Positions 59,785 through 64,000 of a stretch of 64,000 nucleotides of DNA are shown piece after piece. The DNA is from an uncultured Ruminococcus sp. (lineage in GTDB: Bacteria > Bacillota > Clostridia > Oscillospirales > Ruminococcaceae), in NCBI GenBank assembly GCA_910576995.1, contig CAJTLC010000004.1, forward strand, positions 98,324 to 162,323, written 5' to 3'. Under the pieces are notes generated by a model that saw only the letters and a program-made list of their open reading frames with translations, was not told the origin of the DNA and made no database searches. Position numbers and translations under genes: made by a program. How positions within the stretch are numbered: position 1 is the first letter of the stretch; each line of letters begins with the position of its first letter.

Positions 59785-60273
59785 ATGGAGCTGATGATCA
59801 CTATTAAAGGCAATAAATATACTGTGCAGGATAAAAAGGCGTCGAGGCTTCTTTACACTGTGAAGAAAAAAGGATTCGGCGCAGGTCGTTATCTGCTTCT
59901 CGACGCGAGCAATTATCAGCTTTATTCCCTTGTTCAGACGGCTGAAGACCGCAAGCCGACGTTTATTGTCAGTCATAACGACGTTACTATCATGGATCTT
60001 GCGTGTAAATCTCTTTTCCTCGACCCGACCATAACCGTTGACGGCAAGGATATTTCGGGACATGAGATACATTTTTCCATGGCAAGCAAGGATCATAAGG
60101 ATTTTGAACTGCTGCGCGAGGGCGTGACTGTCGGCTCTATAAAAACGAAACTGCTTGTCAACAATGAATTGCAGTACGAAGTTGAAATAGACGATAAGCT
60201 TTTTGACGATTATATACCGCTTTTTGCAGTAGCGGTCGATCTCACATTCGGAGATATAAACAGAAATATGTGA
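59785..60273 (+). CDS. LURP-one/Tubby-like barrel protein (162 aa)
   Basis: The protein alternates beta strands: MITIKGNKYTVQDKKASRLL, YTVKKKGFGAGRYLLLDASN, then QLYSLVQ…TFIVSHNDVT, and VEIDDKLFDDYIPLFAVAVD at the end. This is the style of the LURP-one-related/scramblase-like (Tubby C-terminal) fold, which in bacteria has no settled function. The assignment is by pattern only. GGAGG precedes the ATG; the gene starts 2 bases after argD, and argF follows after 44 bases, so it is embedded in the operon. Confidence 0.55.
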   Translation: MELMITIKGNKYTVQDKKASRLLYTVKKKGFGAGRYLLLDASNYQLYSLVQTAEDRKPTFIVSHNDVTIMDLACKSLFLDPTITVDGKDISGHEIHFSMASKDHKDFELLREGVTVGSIKTKLLVNNELQYEVEIDDKLFDDYIPLFAVAVDLTFGDINRNM

Positions 60274-60317
60274 TACCGTTCATACGTCGGTATCAGTTCG
60301 AAAGGATATTGATAAAC

Positions 60318-61220
60318 ATGAAACATTTACTTAAAATGCTCGATCTCAGCACGGAAGAGATCACAGAAATACTCGATCTGGCAGATCAGCTTAAATATGA
60401 ACTGAAGCACGGAATCCCGCATCCGCACCTCAAGGGTAAGACGCTGGGTATGATCTTCCAGAAAGCTTCTACGCGTACGCGCGTCTCTTTTGAAACGGGT
60501 ATGTATCAGCTCGGCGGCTATCCGTTGTTTTTGTCGTCTAACGATCTTCAGATCGGCAGAGGCGAACCTGTTCAGGATACTGCAAGAGTGCTTTCGCGTT
60601 ACCTCAGCGGCATTATGATACGTACGTTTGAGCAGAAAGAAGTTGAGGATCTTGCGGAATACGGCAGCATTCCGATAATCAACGGTCTGACCGATTTCTG
60701 TCATCCCTGTCAGGTTCTTGCCGATCTTATGACTATCCGCGAATTCAAGGGCAAGCTTGAAGGCTTGAAAATGTGCTTCATCGGCGACGGAAATAATATG
60801 GCGAATTCCCTTATCGTGGGCTGTCTGAAAATGGGGATGGCTGTTTCTGTAGCCTGTCCTGACGATTATCAGCCGCCTAAGGAGATACTCGATTTTGCGG
60901 CAGACTATGACTGCTTTGAGCTGACCAATTCTCCCGAACAGGCTGCTAAGGATGCGGACGTTCTTATCACTGACGTATGGGCATCCATGGGACAGGAGGG
61001 CGAAGCCGAGAAGCGCAGAAAGGCGTTTGCAGGCTATCAGATCAACGACGATCTTATGAGCGTTGCGAAGGCTGACGCTATGGTTCTGCATTGTCTCCCC
61101 GCTCACCGCGAAGAGGAAATCACGGAGAAGGTTTTCGAGGCGCATTCCAAGGAGATTTTCGAAGAGGCTGAAAACAGACTTCATGCTCAGAAGGCTGTAA
61201 TGGTTAAATTAATGGCATAA
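60318..61220 (+). CDS. argF: Ornithine carbamoyltransferase
   Basis: ArgF makes citrulline from ornithine and carbamoyl phosphate. The 300-residue protein contains FQKASTRTRVSFETGMYQLG (carbamoyl-phosphate site), TDFCHPCQVLADLMTIREF near residue 130, TDVWASMGQEGE near 225 and VLHCLPAHREEEI near 258. The ATG at 60318 follows AAAGGA at slightly long spacing; a frame start at 60270 has no ribosome site. It closes the arginine cluster. A catabolic role is unlikely because no arcA or arcC is nearby. Confidence 0.95.
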   Translation: MKHLLKMLDLSTEEITEILDLADQLKYELKHGIPHPHLKGKTLGMIFQKASTRTRVSFETGMYQLGGYPLFLSSNDLQIGRGEPVQDTARVLSRYLSGIMIRTFEQKEVEDLAEYGSIPIINGLTDFCHPCQVLADLMTIREFKGKLEGLKMCFIGDGNNMANSLIVGCLKMGMAVSVACPDDYQPPKEILDFAADYDCFELTNSPEQAAKDADVLITDVWASMGQEGEAEKRRKAFAGYQINDDLMSVAKADAMVLHCLPAHREEEITEKVFEAHSKEIFEEAENRLHAQKAVMVKLMA

Positions 61221-61225
61221 TATCA

Positions 61226-61252
61226 AAAAGGGGGGATTAAAATCCCCCTTTA
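61226..61252 (+). terminator. Terminator after argF
   Basis: AAAAAGGGGGGATT pairs with AATCCCCCTTT (ending at about 61252) with a TTATT tail, ending the argD-argF transcript. Confidence 0.8.
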
Positions 61253-61277
61253 TTATAATTTTATGGAGGGAATTATT

Positions 61278-62213
61278 ATGAAGCGGCTCATAACAGCGCT
61301 GACTGCGCTTCTTATCGCGGCATTTCCGATAATGACTCCGCAGATAACGGCGGACTGTGCAAGGGCAGCCGGAGATATTGACGGCGACGGAGCGATAACT
61401 CCGGGCGACGCGTCGTTTATTTTGTCGTATTATGCGGAACTTTCCACGGGTGTAGATGAATATTGGGACGATTCGTACATGAACTGCGGTGACATAGACC
61501 TTGATAAAACTATTACTCCGCGCGACGCTTCTTCGGTTTTGCAATACTATTCTTATCTTTCGACAGTTCCGAATGGCGAGGAGATCGTTGAGATCCGCGA
61601 ATATCTGGGATTTTCACCAAATTCGAATTTAACTCCTCCCGATATCGGCGAACCGGGAACTATAAAATATATTATAAATACGGCGAAACTCGACCCCCAT
61701 GACAACTATCCGCTTTACAATATTAAAGGCGATAATAAGTACGGAGGAACGCCTTACAAGGTAACTTCATATACTGTATCAGAGAATGACAAAAGGATAA
61801 TGGACGAATTCGCGGCAGAGCATTTTACTGCCAATATGACGAATTACGACAAGCTTGAATATACGTGGAAATGGCTTCACAACAACGTAACGTACGCCGA
61901 CGGTTCTCAGGGCTGGAATACATATAACGAAATAATCAGCAACAGTTTTGCGAAGGCTTGTTTTGAGAAGAAGCTGGGACAGTGTATACAATATAACGGC
62001 GCGCTGGCGGAAATGCTGGCGTATATGGGCTATGATGTTTATCTGCTGGAGATGTGGAATTCCAATAATTTTACAAATCAGCATTTTCGCGCGGAGATAG
62101 CTGTTGACGGCGTTCATTATTCGATAGAAGTCGGAAATACCAAAGACGGCGACTACTGGATGTGGTTGTTTGACGAAAACAAGGCGTTATATCATGGAGA
62201 GGCGGACGAGTGA
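61278..62213 (+). CDS. Secreted dockerin protein with transglutaminase-like domain
   Basis: The 311-residue protein has a signal peptide (MKRLITALTALLIAAFPIMT). A type I dockerin with two repeats (GDIDGDGAITPGDASFILSY and GDIDLDKTITPRDASSVLQY, residues about 35-100) sits unusually at the N-terminus. A transglutaminase-like domain follows: LEYTWKWLHNNVTYADGSQG, the Cys motif KKLGQCIQYNGALAEMLAYM near residue 240, and the His motif TNQHFRAEIAVDG near 275. Such domains are often cysteine proteases or cross-linkers. The dockerin implies binding to a surface scaffold. The start follows GGAGGG. Confidence 0.85.
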   Translation: MKRLITALTALLIAAFPIMTPQITADCARAAGDIDGDGAITPGDASFILSYYAELSTGVDEYWDDSYMNCGDIDLDKTITPRDASSVLQYYSYLSTVPNGEEIVEIREYLGFSPNSNLTPPDIGEPGTIKYIINTAKLDPHDNYPLYNIKGDNKYGGTPYKVTSYTVSENDKRIMDEFAAEHFTANMTNYDKLEYTWKWLHNNVTYADGSQGWNTYNEIISNSFAKACFEKKLGQCIQYNGALAEMLAYMGYDVYLLEMWNSNNFTNQHFRAEIAVDGVHYSIEVGNTKDGDYWMWLFDENKALYHGEADE

Positions 62214-62228
62214 TTTAAAGGAGAACTT

Positions 62229-63131
62229 ATGAAGGAAATTGATTTTGAAAAAACCGCTGTACGGGTCTCTATGGTGAGCATTATCGGGAATGCCGTTCTG
62301 TCGGCTTTTAAAGTTTTGGCAGGCTTTATAGCGCATTCCGGCGCGATGATAAGCGACGGCGTGCATTCGGCTTCCGACGTTTTCAGCAGCGTTATTGTGA
62401 TAATTGGAGTAAAGCTTTCCGCTAAAAAGTCTGATAAGGAACATCCATATGGGCATGAGAGAATGGAGTGCGTGGCGGCGATAATTCTGGCGGCAGTTCT
62501 GCTGGTCACAGGCTTGTTTATAGGAGATTCCGCACTCGGCAAGCTTATAGGCGGCAAATATGATTCTTTGGAAATGCCGGGCATCCTTGCCCTTATAGCG
62601 GCTGTTATCTCGATCGTTGTTAAGGAGGGAATGTTCTGGTACACGCGTTATTATGCTAAGCTTCTTGATTCGGGAGCGGTAATGGCGGACGCTTGGCATC
62701 ATCGCAGCGACGCATTGTCATCGATTGGGGCGCTGATAGGTATTGCAGGCGCGCGAATGGGTATGCCCGTGCTTGATCCTATAGCAACGTTTGTGATATG
62801 CCTGTTCATTCTTAAGGCGGCGTACGATATTTTCAAGGACGCTGTAGATAAAATGGTCGATCATTCATGCGATGATAAAACGGAGGAGAAAATGCGGGAG
62901 TGTGTTCTTGCTCAGGATGGTATTCTCGGCATAGATATGATGCATACGCGTATTTTTGGAAATAAGATATATGCCGATATAGAAATTCTTGTTGACGGAA
63001 GAAAAACTATAGATGAAGGTCATGAGATCGCAGAGAAAGTTCATAGTGAAATCGAGGAAAAATTCCCGAAGATCAAGCATATAATGGTACACGTAAATCC
63101 CTATAATCAGGAGGAAGTATGGAAAGAATAA
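62229..63131 (+). CDS. Cation diffusion facilitator (CDF) metal transporter
   Basis: The 300-residue protein has six membrane helices with the CDF metal-site motifs HSGAMISDGVHSASDVFSSV (HxxxD-type, about residue 35-50) and MADAWHHRSDALSSIGAL near residue 155. A C-terminal cytosolic domain (GIDMMHTRIFGNKIYADIEI … IMVHVNPYNQ) follows. CDF proteins export Zn, Mn or Fe by proton exchange, and the metal cannot be told. AAAGGAG precedes the ATG. Its end overlaps the next gene by 13 bases. Confidence 0.92.
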   Translation: MKEIDFEKTAVRVSMVSIIGNAVLSAFKVLAGFIAHSGAMISDGVHSASDVFSSVIVIIGVKLSAKKSDKEHPYGHERMECVAAIILAAVLLVTGLFIGDSALGKLIGGKYDSLEMPGILALIAAVISIVVKEGMFWYTRYYAKLLDSGAVMADAWHHRSDALSSIGALIGIAGARMGMPVLDPIATFVICLFILKAAYDIFKDAVDKMVDHSCDDKTEEKMRECVLAQDGILGIDMMHTRIFGNKIYADIEILVDGRKTIDEGHEIAEKVHSEIEEKFPKIKHIMVHVNPYNQEEVWKE

Positions 63132-63496
63132 TAGTCGGAGCGGTGGCAGCCATTATCGCGGCAGCAGCGTTTATTTATTTTATAAAACTGCTGCTGCTTT
63201 ATGTTGGAGGCGTGCGCAAAACGGCGGAAGTTGTGTCGGTTCGCGAGCCTAAGCAGAAAATGTTTGTGCATCGTCTCCGCTTTGAATACGATGGAAAAAT
63301 TGTTGAGCATGACGACAAAACGGGCTATTCTCAGCCGTTTTCGGTGGGCGACGAGAGGGAGATCATATGCAGCAAGCACAAAGAAGACAAATTTGAGTAT
63401 GCGGCTGCACTGAAAAAGAATATGGTTATAAGCCTGATTTTAGTTGCGATGGCGATTTTGATAGTGCTGCGCTTTGCATTTTTTGTAACAGAATAG
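63119..63496 (+). CDS. DUF3592-like small membrane protein (125 aa)
   Basis: Two membrane helices (IIVGAVAAIIAAAAFIYFIK and MVISLILVAMAILIVLRFAF) flank an outer loop with HRLRFEYDGKIVEHDDKTGY and FSVGDEREIICSKHK, the pattern of DUF3592. Function unknown. AGGAGG precedes the ATG inside the end of the CDF gene, so the two are translationally coupled. Confidence 0.7.
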   Translation: MERIIVGAVAAIIAAAAFIYFIKLLLLYVGGVRKTAEVVSVREPKQKMFVHRLRFEYDGKIVEHDDKTGYSQPFSVGDEREIICSKHKEDKFEYAAALKKNMVISLILVAMAILIVLRFAFFVTE

Positions 63497-63570
63497 CGGA
63501 AAATCGGGGAAAAACGGGCCGCTTGTCTAATTTATACAAATTACCCGTAAAAACATGGATATTTTTTTAG

Positions 63571-63599
63571 TTGACAAGTGATAAGAAAGGTGATATAAT
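63571..63599 (+). promoter_or_regulatory. rRNA operon promoter P1
   Basis: TTGACA (63571-63576), 17 bases and TATAAT (63594-63599). AAGCTG starts 5 bases after the -10 box. Confidence 0.88.
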
Positions 63600-63755
63600 A
63601 ATAAAGCTGTCGGGCGCGGCGGTTGAGCGAAGAAGAGGCATAAGGAACTTAGTAGGGGAGTTAGTCCGGATCGAAGGAAAAGGAGATCGACGGTAGCGAG
63701 AATACAAGGGGAAGGGCCTTAGGAAAAGAATTTTGAAAAAAATTCGAAAAAGGGC

Positions 63756-63784
63756 TTGACAAGAGCGGCTGAAAGTGGTATAAT
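63756..63784 (+). promoter_or_regulatory. rRNA operon promoter P2
   Basis: TTGACA (63756-63761), 17 bases and TATAAT (63779-63784). AAGCTG again starts 5 bases after the -10 box. Confidence 0.88.
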
Positions 63785-63852
63785 AGAAAAGCTGACTCGC
63801 AAGAGGGAAGCGGATATCACAAAAACTTTTTTGAAAAAACTTAAAAAAGTAC

Positions 63853-63881
63853 TTGACAAAAAGGACGAGATGTGATATAAT
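63853..63881 (+). promoter_or_regulatory. rRNA operon promoter P3
   Basis: TTGACA (63853-63858), 17 bases and TATAAT (63876-63881). AAGCTG follows at the same distance. All three promoters are perfect consensus. Confidence 0.88.
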
Positions 63882-63891
63882 GAATAAGCTG

Positions 63892-64000
63892 TCACGAAGG
63901 GCAGCGAACAGCATCTTGAAAATTGAACAATGCAAGAAAAAAAGTAACGACCCTTGAAATTCTTTTGAGGAAACGAGAAAGAAGAATCAAGTAAAGATTT
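63892..64000 (+). other. Leader of a ribosomal RNA operon (16S gene beyond the window)
   Basis: The stretch TCTTGAAAATTGAACAATGC is the phrase usually found in Firmicute rrn leaders and spacers. It is followed by sequence with antiterminator/processing-stem character (GACCCTTGAAATTC … GAAGAATCAAG). No 16S start is reached before the right edge. Between P1 and P3 (63600-63852) there is no gene. Confidence 0.7.

Noticed and set aside
1..64000. CRISPR arrays, phage structural genes or a replication origin
   Set aside because: I saw no regularly spaced direct repeats, no capsid, terminase or tail motifs, and no dnaA-box cluster.

Overview
The window looks like chromosome from a Gram-positive, spore-forming, anaerobic gut Firmicute of the Ruminococcus type (Oscillospiraceae). 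Supporting signs are a Spo0A master regulator, the [FeFe]-hydrogenase maturase HydF, secreted proteins with type I dockerin repeats, GH26 and GH95 glycoside hydrolases, strong Shine-Dalgarno sites, and many TTGACA-17-TATAAT promoters. The genus is inference from gene content, since no 16S rRNA gene lies inside the window. The last 430 bases are a triple rrn promoter region running off the right edge.

Layout. 1-5363: a YfhO-type membrane protein cut by the left edge, divergent from carB, then a YkgJ-type cysteine-cluster protein. 5488-6203: an unknown gene behind a consensus promoter. 6231-8617: wreckage of a mobile element (serine recombinase fragment, coiled-coil fragment, nonsense-disrupted excisionase, multiply broken tyrosine integrase). 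8734-22857: a 14.1-kb integrative island inserted exactly at the 3' end of rpsI (ribosomal protein S9). It is bounded by a 16-bp direct repeat, with 11-bp tandem repeats just inside each end. It carries RhuM, a HipA-like kinase, an AAA-ATPase/nuclease-like protein, three zinc-ribbon membrane proteins, regulators, an amidoligase with a truncated glutamine amidotransferase, a beheaded helicase, excisionase, integrase and a zeta-like toxin pair. I see no relaxase or conjugation genes. 22843-23687: rpsI-rplM.

24154-33788: an orphan nucleotidyltransferase, an interrupted membrane-protein gene, aspartokinase, a zinc-ribbon membrane protein, a TtcA-like thiolase, a leucine-rich-repeat dockerin protein, a glycosyltransferase and a sodium/proline symporter. 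34240-34315: tRNA-Ala(CGC). 34759-40254: an operon of GH95, GH26 lipoprotein and a HAD-like protein without its catalytic aspartates. 40511-49693: spo0A, flavin reductase, pssA, ppk, a CPBP protease, orphan mazF, ldh, hydF and a DUF2809 protein.

49721-61220 is a nearly complete arginine biosynthesis region: argG, argH, argC, argJ, argB, argD, argF. Two ArgR-type boxes precede argG, and small unknown genes lie among the arg genes. ArgJ supplies both the first and fifth steps through the acetyl cycle. CarB at the left of the window would supply carbamoyl phosphate to ArgF, but no carA is visible. 61278-63496: a dockerin-transglutaminase protein, a CDF metal transporter and a small membrane protein.

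The chromosomal part also contains a dispersed family of intergenic palindromic elements of about 120-165 bp. The terminal arms of each copy pair almost perfectly with each other but differ between copies. The most notable items are the rpsI island with its amidoligase module and internal replacement scar, the palindromic repeat family, a multi-hairpin element near 41.9 kb, and the HAD pseudoenzyme linked to GH95/GH26.
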